DNA of 64,000 nucleotides from Alphaproteobacteria bacterium (GTDB lineage: Bacteria; Pseudomonadota; Alphaproteobacteria; Sphingomonadales; Sphingomonadaceae), in contig VBAC01000001.1 in the NCBI GenBank assembly GCA_005883305.1, positions 868,001 through 932,000 of the forward strand, written 5' to 3'. The notes under the pieces were generated by a model, which was given only the letters and a program-made list of their open reading frames with translations, did no database searches and was not told the DNA's origin. Of the stretch, positions 44,095 through 56,252 are shown piece after piece. The first letter of the stretch is position 1; each line of letters begins with the position of its first letter. Position numbers and translations under genes: made by a program.

Positions 44095-45047
44095 TGCTGG
44101 CCTCCCTCGAACGGGCCGCGGCGATTGTTCCCGCCGGCGGCGTTGGCGCCCAGCGCGTCGCGCGCAAGCTCGCCGATTCCGCCGAGCGTTCCGATCAGCT
44201 GGGTCGCCTCGACCGGGAAGAGAATCGTCTTGGCGTTGGGCGAGGTGGCGAAGCGGCTGACCGCCTCGACATATTTGAGCGCGACGAAATAGTTGATCGC
44301 CTGGCTCGAGCCCTTCTCGATCGCCTCGGAGACCATCTCGGTCGCCTTGGCCTCGGCTTCGGCTGAGCGTTCGCGCGCCTCGGCGTCGCGGAAGGCGGCC
44401 TCGCGGCGACCCTCGGCCTGAAGGATCTGGCCCTGCTTCTGGCCCTCGGCCTTGAGGATCTCGGAGGCGCGAAGGCCCTCGGATTCGAGGATCAGGGCGC
44501 GCTTCTCGCGCTCCGCCTTCATCTGCCGGCCCATCGCGTTGACGATGTCTGCGGGCGGGCGGATGTCCTTGACCTCGACCCGGGTGATCTTGACGCCCCA
44601 GGCCTCGGTGGCGAGATCGACCACGGTCAGCAGCCTTGCGTTGATCTCGTCGCGCTTGGAGAGGGTCTCGTCGAGGTCCATCGAGCCCATCACCGTGCGA
44701 AGGTTGGTCGTCGTGAGCTGCATGATGGCGAGATAGAGGTCCGACACCTCATAGGCCGCCTTGGCCGCGTCGAGCACCTGGAAGAAGACGATGCCGTCGA
44801 CTCCGACCATCGCATTGTCCTTGGTGATGATCTCCTGGCCCGGAATGTCGAGGACCTGCTCCATCATGTTCACCTTGCGGCCGACGCGATAGAAGAAGGG
44901 CGGGTAATAATTCAGGCCGGGGCGCGCGACGGTGGTGAAGCGGCCGAAATATTCTATCGTATATTGATAGCCTTGGCGGACGACCTTGATACCCGAAAAC
45001 AGGTAAAGGATGACCAGGACGATCAAAATCGTAAAAAACAGGCCCAT
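44091..45047 (-). CDS. SPFH/stomatin-like protein (paraslipin, QmcA type)
   Basis: The 318 residues start with one membrane helix (about 3-20). The SPFH/PHB domain covers about 22-200 (VRQGYQYTIEYFGRFTTVARPGLNYYPPF). A coiled coil rich in Ala/Glu covers about 180-260 (EAEAKATEMVSEAIEKG). It should form a membrane scaffold with NfeD, possibly linked to a protease. GGAG is 7 nt before the ATG. Divergent from the citE-like gene with 74 nt between. Confidence 0.93.
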   Translation of the reverse strand: MGLFFTILIVLVILYLFSGIKVVRQGYQYTIEYFGRFTTVARPGLNYYPPFFYRVGRKVNMMEQVLDIPGQEIITKDNAMVGVDGIVFFQVLDAAKAAYEVSDLYLAIMQLTTTNLRTVMGSMDLDETLSKRDEINARLLTVVDLATEAWGVKITRVEVKDIRPPADIVNAMGRQMKAEREKRALILESEGLRASEILKAEGQKQGQILQAEGRREAAFRDAEARERSAEAEAKATEMVSEAIEKGSSQAINYFVALKYVEAVSRFATSPNAKTILFPVEATQLIGTLGGIGELARDALGANAAGGNNRRGPFEGGQQ

Positions 45048-45121
45048 GACGGCTCTCCCTCCCCGCTGAGGGAGATATCATGTAGACAAACGGGCTCTCT
45101 TCCAAGAGGAATCGGAACGCC

Positions 45122-45940
45122 ATGGACCAGGCCGACCTCCGCCGCTGCCGCTCGTTGCTCTTTCTCCCGGCCTCCAATCCCCGCGCGATCGAGAAGGCGC
45201 GCACGCTGGATGCGGACATGGTCGTGCTCGACCTCGAGGACGCCGTCGCCGAGGAGGACAAGGCGGCGGCGCGCGAGGCCGCTTCGATGGCGACTCATGA
45301 AGGCTTCGGAGGGCGGCCCGTCGCGATCAGGATGAACCCGACGGGCTCCGCTCATTATGGCGAGGACGTCGTCGCGGTTCGCCGCTCGACCGCCGATTTC
45401 GTGATCCTCGCTAAGGCCGAATCGGCCAAGATGGTGGCCGACGCCGGCTGGCTGGTGCAAAAGCCCGTGCTGGCGATGATCGAGACCCCACGCGCAGTGA
45501 TCGACGCGGCCGCGATCGCCTCGGCCGCCCGCGGGCTGATCGCCGGAACCAACGATCTTTCCGCGAGCCTGGGGCTGCCGCCGGGATCGGGCCGGGGCGG
45601 GCTCGTCTTCGCGCTCCAGCGCATCCTGCTTTCGGCGCGCGCGGCCGGCACGCCGGCGTTCGACGGCGTCTATAACGGGCTCGACGACACAGCGGGCCTC
45701 GCCGCCGAGTGCGCCGAGGGGCGGGCCTGGGGCTTCGACGGCAAGTCGCTGATCCACCCGAGCCAGATCGAGACCGCGAACCGCGCCTTCACCCCGAGCG
45801 AAGCGGAGATCGAGGCCGCGCGCAGGCTCGTCGAGGCCTCGTCGGGCGGCGCCCAGCGGCACGAGGGACGGATGATCGAGCAACTCCATGTCGACCAGGC
45901 GCGGGCGATCATCGCCAAGGCGAATCGCTTGCCAGCCTGA
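45122..45940 (+). CDS. HpcH/HpaI aldolase family, CitE-like CoA ester lyase
   Basis: This TIM-barrel lyase resembles CitE/malyl-CoA lyase-type enzymes. The 272 residues show SLLFLPASNPRAIEKA, DMVVLDLEDAV (metal Asp/Glu), RMNPTGSAHYGED, and MIETPRAVIDA with the metal Glu. The C-terminal GKSLIHPSQIE is typical of the family. There is no citrate lyase alpha or gamma gene nearby, so it is likely a stand-alone (3S)-malyl-CoA thioesterase/lyase-type protein. The precise reaction is not resolved. Confidence 0.87.
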   Translation: MDQADLRRCRSLLFLPASNPRAIEKARTLDADMVVLDLEDAVAEEDKAAAREAASMATHEGFGGRPVAIRMNPTGSAHYGEDVVAVRRSTADFVILAKAESAKMVADAGWLVQKPVLAMIETPRAVIDAAAIASAARGLIAGTNDLSASLGLPPGSGRGGLVFALQRILLSARAAGTPAFDGVYNGLDDTAGLAAECAEGRAWGFDGKSLIHPSQIETANRAFTPSEAEIEAARRLVEASSGGAQRHEGRMIEQLHVDQARAIIAKANRLPA

Positions 45941-48859
<2,919 letters not shown>

Positions 48860-48882
48860 GGCCTGAGGATGGTGTTCCTGTC

Positions 48883-48945
48883 CCGTCATTTCCGCGCCAG
48901 CGGGGATCAAGGATGGCCGGATTCCCGCTGTCGCGGGAATGACGG
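48883..48945. repeat. Inverted repeat after guaB
   Basis: The arm 48883-48904 (CCGTCATTTCCGCGCC...) and arm 48924-48945 (...CGCGGGAATGACGG) pair over 22 nt with two mismatches. The loop is 19 nt. It lies in the 95-nt gap before rsmB and ends 10 nt before its ATG. Confidence 0.75.
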
Positions 48946-48954
48946 AATGGATCG

Positions 48955-50136
48955 ATGACCCCTTCGGCCAGAGCCCAGGCGGCGATCGAGTTGCTCGATG
49001 AGGTGATCACGGCCGCGCGCGAGGGCGGGGCGGCGGCGGACACGTTGATCGCGCGCTATTTCAAGACTCGTCGCTACGCCGGCTCGAAGGACCGGCGCGA
49101 GGTCCGCGACCTCGTTTTCGGGGCGATCCGAAGGGCGGGGGAGAGACCGGCCTCGGGACGCGCGGCGATGCTCGGCCTCGCGCAAGACCTTCCCTGGCTG
49201 CTCGACGCGTTCGACGGATCCGCGCACGGTCCGGCCAGCCCAGCCCCGGACGAGGCCGCGGCGCCGGCGGGCGTCGCCCCGGCGTGGATCGTGCCCCAAT
49301 TCGACCCCGCGATCGCGCCCGGAGAGCTCGCTGCGCTGCTCGCCCGGGCGCCGCTCGATCTTAGGGTCAACCGGCTCAAGGGCTCGCGCGAGGATGCGCT
49401 GGCGCAAATCGCCGAGGGTGAGCCGAGCCCGCTCTCGCCGATCGGCATTCGCCTTCCCGAAGGCCTTCGAATCGAGGACAGCGAGGCGTGGCGCGGCGGC
49501 CTGATCGAGGTCCAGGACGAGGGCAGTCAGCTGATCTGTCTTGGCTGCGAGGCCGGGCCCGGCATGCTTGCGGTGGACCTGTGCGCCGGGGCGGGCGGCA
49601 AGACGCTCGCGATCGCCGCGGAAATGGGCAATGCCGGAAGGATCGTCGCGAGCGACGCGGACCGCGGCCGGCTCGCGCGGATGGGGCCGAGAATCGAGCG
49701 GGCGGGGGTGACGATCGTCGAGCCGCTGCTGCTCGATCCGAACCGGGAGGAAGCGATGCTCGCCGATCTGGCCGGCCAGGCGGACCTCGTGCTGGTCGAC
49801 GCGCCTTGCTCCGGCACCGGCACATGGCGCCGCAATCCCGAGACTCGCTGGCGGCTGACTCCGCAGCGGCTGGAGCGAGTCGTCGCTCTTCAGTCGCGGC
49901 TGCTCGATCTCGGGGCAACGTTGCTCAAACCCGGCGGGCGGCTGGTCTATGCGGTCTGCTCGCTGCTGGCGAGCGAGGGCCGCGACCAGGCCGCGGCGCT
50001 GACCGCCCGTTCATCGCTGGTTCCGGAGCGGATGCCGATAAAGGCCGGCACGCCCTCGGGCACGGGCCTGCTGCTCAGCCCGGCGCGGGACCGGACCGAC
50101 GGCTTTTTCGTCGCGCGCTGGCGGCGGCCGTGTTAG
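48955..50136 (+). CDS. RsmB-type rRNA/tRNA cytosine-5 methyltransferase
   Basis: The 393 residues combine a short NusB-like/helical N-terminal part (about 1-110) with a SAM-dependent m5C methyltransferase domain. Motif I is DLCAGAGGKT, motif IV DAPCSGTG carries one catalytic Cys, and motif VI YAVCSLL carries the other. It resembles RsmB (16S rRNA C967) of Sphingomonads, though the NusB-like region is reduced. Other NOL1/NOP2 members are possible. The ATG is 10 nt after a palindrome and has no strong ribosome binding site. Confidence 0.88.
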   Translation: MTPSARAQAAIELLDEVITAAREGGAAADTLIARYFKTRRYAGSKDRREVRDLVFGAIRRAGERPASGRAAMLGLAQDLPWLLDAFDGSAHGPASPAPDEAAAPAGVAPAWIVPQFDPAIAPGELAALLARAPLDLRVNRLKGSREDALAQIAEGEPSPLSPIGIRLPEGLRIEDSEAWRGGLIEVQDEGSQLICLGCEAGPGMLAVDLCAGAGGKTLAIAAEMGNAGRIVASDADRGRLARMGPRIERAGVTIVEPLLLDPNREEAMLADLAGQADLVLVDAPCSGTGTWRRNPETRWRLTPQRLERVVALQSRLLDLGATLLKPGGRLVYAVCSLLASEGRDQAAALTARSSLVPERMPIKAGTPSGTGLLLSPARDRTDGFFVARWRRPC

Positions 50137-50166
50137 ATGACCCGCGCGAGTAAGATGGAGTTTGTG

Positions 50167-50694
50167 ATGCGCCTTACGCCGATTGTCCTTTCGGCCGCGA
50201 TCGCGGCGGCGACCATGGCCAGCGCCGGCCAGGGCCAGCGCCCCGACGACCAGATCGATCCCCGCTCCTCCGCGCTGGTCGAGCAGGCGCAGGCGCAGAC
50301 CAGCGCCGGCCATCTCGACGTCGCCAACGATTTGCTGGAGACCGCGCTGGCCGTCGATCCGCGCAACCGAGGCGCCTATGTCGCCCTCGGCCGCGTCGCG
50401 CAGGCGCAGCGGCTCCCCGGCAAGGCGGTGCGCTACTACGCGGATGCGCTGCGGATGGAGCCCAACGACGTCAACGCGCTGGCGGGACAGGGCGAGGCCT
50501 ATGTGCAGCGCGGCGCGGTGGAGCGCGCGCGGCGCAATCTCCAGCGGGTGCAGACGCTGTGCGGTCGCAATGCCTGCCCGCAGGCGCAGCAGCTGGCGGC
50601 GGTGATCCAGCGCGGCCCGCCGGCGGACGTGCTGGCCGCCCAGCGCCCCGAGCAGGGCGCCCCGCCCGCGACGCCGACCCCGCGGCCTAACTGA
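50167..50694 (+). CDS. Exported TPR-repeat protein
   Basis: The 175 residues have a signal peptide (about 1-21, ending ASAG). Two or three TPR motifs follow at about 42-135 ([31 protein letters not shown], then the next repeat [19 protein letters not shown]). The C-terminal tail is Pro/Ala-rich. I chose ATG 50167 because GGAG is 6 nt upstream; starts at 50137 and 50155 fit less well. It overlaps the ksgA 3' end by 8 nt on the other strand. Probably a periplasmic scaffold. Confidence 0.8.
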   Translation: MRLTPIVLSAAIAAATMASAGQGQRPDDQIDPRSSALVEQAQAQTSAGHLDVANDLLETALAVDPRNRGAYVALGRVAQAQRLPGKAVRYYADALRMEPNDVNALAGQGEAYVQRGAVERARRNLQRVQTLCGRNACPQAQQLAAVIQRGPPADVLAAQRPEQGAPPATPTPRPN

Positions 50695-51490
50695 GCAGCC
50701 GCGCCAGGCTGACGAAATCGGCGACGGTGAGTGTCTCCGCTCGCCGCTCGGAGTTGATCCCGAGGGTTTCGAGCGCCTCCACCGCGCCGGGCAGGCCCGC
50801 CAGCGAGCGGCGAAGCATCTTGCGCCGCTGGCCGAAGGCCGCGCCCGTGATGGCCTCGAGCGTGCCCGGCTTCACGCCCTTCGGATGCTCTGCCGGCACG
50901 ATGTGCACCACGGCCGACATCACCTTGGGCGGGGGCACGAAGGCCGAGCGGTGGACCTTCAGCGCCAGCTTCGCATGGCTCCGCCATTGGGCGAGGACGG
51001 CGAGCCGGCCGTAGGCGGAGGTGTCCGGCCTGGCGACGATCCGCTCCGCCACCTCCTGCTGGAACATCAAGGTGAGCGATTTCCAGCGCGGCGGCCAGGC
51101 TTCCCCGCCGAGCCAGCGCACCAGCAAGGCGGTGCCGACATTGTAGGGAAGGTTGGCGACGATGTGCGCTCCGGCGGGGGCCTCGACCTCGAGCGCGTCG
51201 CCCTCGATCGCCTCCAGCCGCCCTTCGAAAGCTTCGCCGAGCTCGGCCAAGGCGGGCAGGCAGCGCCGGTCGCGCTCGACGGCGATCACCCTGGCTCCGG
51301 CGCGCAACAGCGCCCGCGTAAGTCCGCCAGGCCCCGGTCCCACTTCGTAGACCGTCTCGCCTTCCAGCGGGCCGGGAACCCTCGCGATCCGGTCGAGAAG
51401 CTGCTCGTCGAGAAGGAAATTCTGGCCGAGCGCTTTCGACGCGCTGAGACCGTGGCGCGCTATGACCTCGCGCAGCGGCGGCAGGGTCAC
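50687..51490 (-). CDS. rsmA: 16S rRNA dimethyladenosine transferase KsgA
   Basis: KsgA/RsmA dimethylates A1518 and A1519 of 16S rRNA. The 267 residues have the N-terminal [11 protein letters not shown], motif [16 protein letters not shown], and the catalytic motif IV NLPYNV. A basic C-terminal domain follows ([13 protein letters not shown]). The GTG at 51490 overlaps the pdxA stop (GTGA). Last gene of the lptD-surA-pdxA-ksgA unit. Confidence 0.97.
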   Translation of the reverse strand: MTLPPLREVIARHGLSASKALGQNFLLDEQLLDRIARVPGPLEGETVYEVGPGPGGLTRALLRAGARVIAVERDRRCLPALAELGEAFEGRLEAIEGDALEVEAPAGAHIVANLPYNVGTALLVRWLGGEAWPPRWKSLTLMFQQEVAERIVARPDTSAYGRLAVLAQWRSHAKLALKVHRSAFVPPPKVMSAVVHIVPAEHPKGVKPGTLEAITGAAFGQRRKMLRRSLAGLPGAVEALETLGINSERRAETLTVADFVSLARLLS

Positions 51491-52470
51491 GCCTCGGCGA
51501 GCCGGCGCGCGCATTCGCCCGCGGTGCGGATCGCGGCGATCATTGCGCCCGGGTCCGCCGAGTCGCTGCCCGCGATATCGAAGGCCGTGCCGTGATCGGG
51601 CGACGTTCGGACGATCGGAAGGCCGAGGGTGACGTTGACGCCTTCGTCGAAATGGAGGGTCTTCAGGGGGATCAGCCCCTGATCGTGATACATGCACAGC
51701 GCCGCATCGTAGGTGGGGCGCCGCTGGGCGCTGAACATGATGTCGGGAGCATGCGGGCCGGTTGCGTCATAACCCTCCTCGCGAAGCCGCTCGACCGCCG
51801 GAGCGACGATCTCGATCTCCTCGCGCCCCAGAGTCCCGTCCTCGCCCGCATGGGGGTTGAGGCCGGCGACGGCGAGGCGAGGGGATGCGATTCCGAACTG
51901 GCGCTGGAGGCCGCGGATCGCGGCGCGCCCCTTGGCTACGATCCGCTCGACGCTCAGCAGCTCGGTGACCTCGCGCAAGGGGATGTGGGTGGTAACCGGG
52001 ATGACCTTGAGGCTGGGGCCCATCAGCATCATCGCCACCAGCTCGCTCGCAACGCCGCAGCGCTCGGCGACGAACTCGGTCTGGCCCGGATGGACGAAGC
52101 CGATCGCGTAAAGCTGGGCCTTGGAGACGGGGCCCGTGACGAGCCCCGAGGCGGAGCCGGCGCGGGTCAGCCCCACCGCGAACTCGAGCGCGTCGAGCGA
52201 ATTGCGCGCGCCCTCGAGGTCGGGACGGCCCGGGACCACCTCGGTGTCCGATTTGACGCGCAGGATCGGAAGCGCCGTCTCAAAGGCCGCGATCGCTTCG
52301 CCCGGATCGTCGATCACCGCGATCGGGCCGTTCCACACCGCCCTCACCGCCGAGACGCTGCCGACCGCAAAGAAGGGCGGCACGGCGCGGCTGCGGCGCG
52401 ACTCCCAGCTTTTGGCGATGACCTCGGGTCCGATCCCCGCCGGATCGCCCAGCGCGACGGCAAGAGGCAT
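51487..52470 (-). CDS. pdxA: 4-hydroxythreonine-4-phosphate dehydrogenase
   Basis: PdxA works in the deoxyxylulose-5-phosphate-dependent route to pyridoxal phosphate. The 327 residues start [15 protein letters not shown]. Zinc ligand His residues are in [18 protein letters not shown] and [10 protein letters not shown]. The substrate region [10 protein letters not shown] is intact. GGAGG is close before ATG 52470. Ten nucleotides follow surA. Confidence 0.96.
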   Translation of the reverse strand: MPLAVALGDPAGIGPEVIAKSWESRRSRAVPPFFAVGSVSAVRAVWNGPIAVIDDPGEAIAAFETALPILRVKSDTEVVPGRPDLEGARNSLDALEFAVGLTRAGSASGLVTGPVSKAQLYAIGFVHPGQTEFVAERCGVASELVAMMLMGPSLKVIPVTTHIPLREVTELLSVERIVAKGRAAIRGLQRQFGIASPRLAVAGLNPHAGEDGTLGREEIEIVAPAVERLREEGYDATGPHAPDIMFSAQRRPTYDAALCMYHDQGLIPLKTLHFDEGVNVTLGLPIVRTSPDHGTAFDIAGSDSADPGAMIAAIRTAGECARRLAEA

Positions 52471-52480
52471 ATCGGCCTCC

Positions 52481-53806
52481 TCAGCGATAATCGATGACCG
52501 CGTCGCGGCGAAGATCGCGCAGGTAGCGCTGGGCGCGCCGGTTGACGCGCTCCTCTTCGATCTGGCGCTGAATATCGGCGGCATTGGGGCCGGCGACCGG
52601 CGCCGGATCGTCGCGGCCGCACAGGACGAGGCTGCTGATCCGCTCGCGCGAGCCGAAGACCGTCGTCGCCTGGCCGACGCTGAGGCCGAGCAGCATGGGC
52701 TGAAGCGCCGCGGGGAGCTCGCGGACCCGAACCGAATCGTTGACGAGGACTTCGCCGCCGAGCGTCCGGGCGGTCGCTGCCGCGCCGCCGCAGCCGTGCA
52801 TGGCCTGAACGGCCGCGCCGAGCTGCTGGACCTTGGCCTGGATCTGAGCGTCGGTCGCGCCGGCGGGAAGGTCGAGCGAAATCTGGGTGAGGCTGAGAAC
52901 CGCATCGCGGGGATCCGCGACGAGGATCTGGCGCGTGTCGACCAGGGCTACGATCGAGATGCCACCGGGCACCGGGATCGGATCGCTGAACGCGCCGACC
53001 GGCATCTGGCGCACGACCGCCGCGAGTTCGTCGGGAAGCTGTCCCGCACGGACCCAGCCGAGGTCGCCGCCGACCGCCGCGGTCGAGGCCTCGGAATATT
53101 GGCGGGCGTAGGCAGCGAACGAGGCCCCGCCGCGAAGCTGCTGGAGGATCCGCGCGGCATTCTGCTGGACCTGGGCGGCGGTTTCCGGCGTCGACGACAT
53201 GAAGATTTCGGCGACTCGATATTCGGCGGTGCCGCGCTCGGCATTCAAACGCTCGATCACCGCGCGCACCTCGTCTTCGCCCACGGTCACGAACGGCTCG
53301 ATCTGGCGGCGCTGGAGTCGCTGCCAGGCGAGCTCGCCGTGGATCTGGCGCTTGAGCGAACTTTCGGACGATCCGATCGAGCGCAGATAGGCGCTGAACT
53401 GCTCCGGCGTGCGGCGGAAGCTCTGCGCGAAGCGGGCGTAATATTCATCGATGTCGTGCTGCGCGATCGTGATCTCCTGCTGCGTCGCGGCCTGGATCTG
53501 CAGCGTTTCGTCGATCAGGTTGCGAAGGATCTGGGCGCGGACCCGCTCGAGCTCCTCGGGCGGGATTCGGGCCTGGCTGGAAGCGACGACCAGCGCGAGG
53601 CGATGATCGATGTCGCTTCCGGTGATGACCTCGCCATTGACCACCGCGGTCGCCTTGCGGACGCCGGGCTCCTGCTTGCCGACGAACTGGATGTTGCCGG
53701 GAATGTCGAGCTGGCCCTGAGGCGCTCCGCTCTGCGCCGCCGCGACTATCGACAGCAGCGGCGCGATCAGCACGATCGCTGCCCTTGGAAACCAACCGAG
53801 CTTCAT
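52481..53806 (-). CDS. surA: SurA-like periplasmic peptidylprolyl isomerase/chaperone
   Basis: SurA carries outer-membrane proteins such as LptD through the periplasm. The 441 residues have a signal peptide (about 1-25). The SurA_N domain covers about 50-185 (NGEVITGSDIDHRLAL, NLIDETLQIQAA). One parvulin domain lies at about 195-295 (YSEASTAAVGGDLGWVRAGQLP). A second, more degenerate region reaches the C terminus. GGAGG precedes tandem ATG codons; I use 53806. It is in operon with lptD and pdxA. Confidence 0.92.
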   Translation of the reverse strand: MKLGWFPRAAIVLIAPLLSIVAAAQSGAPQGQLDIPGNIQFVGKQEPGVRKATAVVNGEVITGSDIDHRLALVVASSQARIPPEELERVRAQILRNLIDETLQIQAATQQEITIAQHDIDEYYARFAQSFRRTPEQFSAYLRSIGSSESSLKRQIHGELAWQRLQRRQIEPFVTVGEDEVRAVIERLNAERGTAEYRVAEIFMSSTPETAAQVQQNAARILQQLRGGASFAAYARQYSEASTAAVGGDLGWVRAGQLPDELAAVVRQMPVGAFSDPIPVPGGISIVALVDTRQILVADPRDAVLSLTQISLDLPAGATDAQIQAKVQQLGAAVQAMHGCGGAAATARTLGGEVLVNDSVRVRELPAALQPMLLGLSVGQATTVFGSRERISSLVLCGRDDPAPVAGPNAADIQRQIEEERVNRRAQRYLRDLRRDAVIDYR

Positions 53807-53893
53807 CATTCCTCCAATGAATGCAGGCCCCACGCCCTGCCCAAATTTATGTGAACCGCAGCTTAGCGGATTTGCGGCGCTCTCCAGCGCCCT

Positions 53894-56161
53894 CTAGCGC
53901 CCCAAATTGCGAAGCGCCACCCGGATGAGGAAGGTGTCGCCCCGGCGCGCGTCGCCGCTGGTCTCATAGTCGCGCCGCCAGGTGAAGCCGAGCTCGATGC
54001 AATCGTCGTCGTAGGAAATGCCGAGCCGGTGGCGGATCGGATCGAAGCCATCGGCGATCGAAAGCGGATCCTCGCGCCGGCTGGTGAGGTCGATCACGGT
54101 CGAGCCGAAGATCGACCAGTAGCGGGCGAAGCTGACCCGGCCGCCGAAGCGGATCTCCTCGCGGTCGCGCAGATCCTCGATCGCCGGATCGATGTCCCGG
54201 TCGAGCCGGAGATAGCCGATCGTCGCATAAGTGCGCCGGCCGCCGACGGTGGCGTCGATCTCGTTGCGGCGCAGCGCGAACGTGTCCTTGTCGATTCGGA
54301 AGCGGTGAACGAAATTGACCATGCGCCCGACCTGGACGGTGGTGCGGCCGACGAAATCCGAGAAGCGGTCGGACAGGCCGGTGCCGGGGGGAAGGATCGT
54401 CGCCCGGTTGTTGAGGCGATAGCTTTGGCCGATGGTGGTGCTGACCTGGATCCCGGGCAGCTCGAAATCCCAATCCGCGCCGTAGGTCAGGCGAACGCCG
54501 TCCTCCCAGCGGTCGTAGCCCGGGAAGCGGTTGAGCGCGAACAGGTTGGAATCCTCGAGATCGACCGAGCGCGCGTCCTCGTTCGGAATGTCGAGATTTT
54601 CGGTCGGCGGCGAGGCGACGAACTGGAGGCGCGGCGTGAGCCGCTGGATGCCGCCGATAAAGGTGCCGATCAGCGGCCAGCGCAGATCGGCGGCGGCCGC
54701 GCCGATGAAGCGGCCGCTCCATCCTTCGCGGCCGCGATAGATGAGGGTTTGGGTCAGCGCCGTGTCGCTGGCATGATAGACGTCGCCGCGGGCATAAGCC
54801 GTGGTGACCAGCTCGAGCCCGAGAGGAGCGATCATCCGCCGCTCCCAGTGCGCCGCGGCGAAGGCGCGCTGGCTGTCCTGCCCCTCGGGCCGCATGATCG
54901 CCAGGCTGTTGACCTGGAGCTCGATCCGTCCGCCGAGAACGGGGTCTGCGATCCGCCAGCGCGCGTCGATGGCGGGCAGGGCGATCGGCTGGGTTCCGGC
55001 GACGTCGGTGAGCCTCAGCCCCTCGAACGCCCAGCCGGCGATCGAGACGTAGCTGTCGACGGTGATCCGCTCGAAATCGGCGACCGAGCGCAGACGATCG
55101 TCGCGCGAGATGTCGTAGCGGCGCATGAACGTCCGGTCGGTCGCGTAGCGGCCCGAGAAGGTCACGCTCCAATCGGGGCTGAGGATGAACCGGCCGCTGC
55201 CCTCGATATAGCCGCGGATTCCCTTGTCCTCGCTCAAGGCCGGGGAGGCGAGGGGATCGAGCTGGAGGCGCGAGCCATAGGTAAGATAGCCGTGGATCTG
55301 GAACGCGCCGATCGGGAGGAGCTGGCGATATTGCGCCTCGAGCATCGGCAGGACGCCGGTGAAGACGTGCGGGGTCACCGTGAGGTCGCGGTTGGGCGCG
55401 AAGCGGATGTAATAGGGGACGCTGAGCTCGAGCCCGTTGCGGCGGCCGTAGCGAATCTCGGGGACGAGGAATCCGCTCCCTCCCGCCCCCTCGCTGCCGT
55501 CGGGGTGCGACAGGCCGGGCAGGCCGATGATCGGAACGCCGAGAAGGTTGAGAGTCGCGCCCTGGTAGGAGATTCTGTGGCGCACCGGATCGTGGGTCAC
55601 CCGGACGGCGTTGATCTGCCAGGTCGGGTTCTTCGGACAGCCGTCCGGCGAGACCACTGCGCAGGGCGTGTAGGCCGCGCGGTAGAGCGTCGTGTAGCCG
55701 TTGACCCGCCGCGCCTCTGTCGCCGCGAGCCGCCCGCCGTCGGCGAGCACCAGCAACATGTTCTGCACGACGCCGTCCTTCAGCGTGTCCTCGAGCTGGA
55801 CGCTGTCGGCATAAGCGGTGTCGCCTTCGGGGCTGACGATGCGAACGTCGCCATTGGCGCGCACCTCGCCGCTTCGGCGGTCCCAGCTGACGCTGTCCGC
55901 GCGCAGGCGGTAGCCCTCGCGGGTCATCCGCACCTCGCCCGACGCGGTGACCGTGTCGCTCGTCTCTTCATAGACGAGCTGGTCGGCGCTGAAGGCGACC
56001 TCGGCCGGCTCCTCGATAGTCGGTGGGGTCAGGTCGAGCGTTGGGGCCGGCGATGGCGGCGCCTCGTCCTGCGCGTCGAGAGTCTGCCCCAGCGCCTGGC
56101 AGGGCGCGCAGGCCAGCAGCAGCGGCAGCGCGGTCCAGCAGATCGATTGAAATCTCTTCAC
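53894..56161 (-). CDS. lptD: LPS-assembly outer-membrane protein LptD
   Basis: LptD inserts lipopolysaccharide into the outer leaflet with LptE. The 755 residues have a signal peptide (about 1-25, FQSICWTALPLLLACAPCQALG). An OstA/LptA-like jellyroll domain follows at about 45-190 (FSADQLVYEETSDTVTASGEVRM). The rest is a large beta barrel (GYDRWEDGVRLTYGADW). GTG 56161 is the only start just before the signal peptide; the ribosome binding site is weak. Conserved Cys near residue 165 and 170 may form the family's disulfide. Divergent from pepA with 91 nt between. Confidence 0.93.
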   Translation of the reverse strand: MKRFQSICWTALPLLLACAPCQALGQTLDAQDEAPPSPAPTLDLTPPTIEEPAEVAFSADQLVYEETSDTVTASGEVRMTREGYRLRADSVSWDRRSGEVRANGDVRIVSPEGDTAYADSVQLEDTLKDGVVQNMLLVLADGGRLAATEARRVNGYTTLYRAAYTPCAVVSPDGCPKNPTWQINAVRVTHDPVRHRISYQGATLNLLGVPIIGLPGLSHPDGSEGAGGSGFLVPEIRYGRRNGLELSVPYYIRFAPNRDLTVTPHVFTGVLPMLEAQYRQLLPIGAFQIHGYLTYGSRLQLDPLASPALSEDKGIRGYIEGSGRFILSPDWSVTFSGRYATDRTFMRRYDISRDDRLRSVADFERITVDSYVSIAGWAFEGLRLTDVAGTQPIALPAIDARWRIADPVLGGRIELQVNSLAIMRPEGQDSQRAFAAAHWERRMIAPLGLELVTTAYARGDVYHASDTALTQTLIYRGREGWSGRFIGAAAADLRWPLIGTFIGGIQRLTPRLQFVASPPTENLDIPNEDARSVDLEDSNLFALNRFPGYDRWEDGVRLTYGADWDFELPGIQVSTTIGQSYRLNNRATILPPGTGLSDRFSDFVGRTTVQVGRMVNFVHRFRIDKDTFALRRNEIDATVGGRRTYATIGYLRLDRDIDPAIEDLRDREEIRFGGRVSFARYWSIFGSTVIDLTSRREDPLSIADGFDPIRHRLGISYDDDCIELGFTWRRDYETSGDARRGDTFLIRVALRNLGR

Positions 56162-56252
56162 AAAAATGCAGCTCTGCCCCGGGCGACGGCCCAGCCTATT
56201 GCACCGGACGCCGCTCCCTGCAATGGCACGTGATCCTCTCAGGAGATCGTCA

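Noticed and set aside
52121-53854. A 577-codon plus-strand open frame opposite surA and pdxA
   Set aside because: It is antisense to two clear housekeeping genes and shows no motif.
54029-56233. A 734-codon plus-strand open frame opposite lptD
   Set aside because: lptD has a signal peptide, OstA domain and barrel pattern. The opposite frame is a composition artefact.
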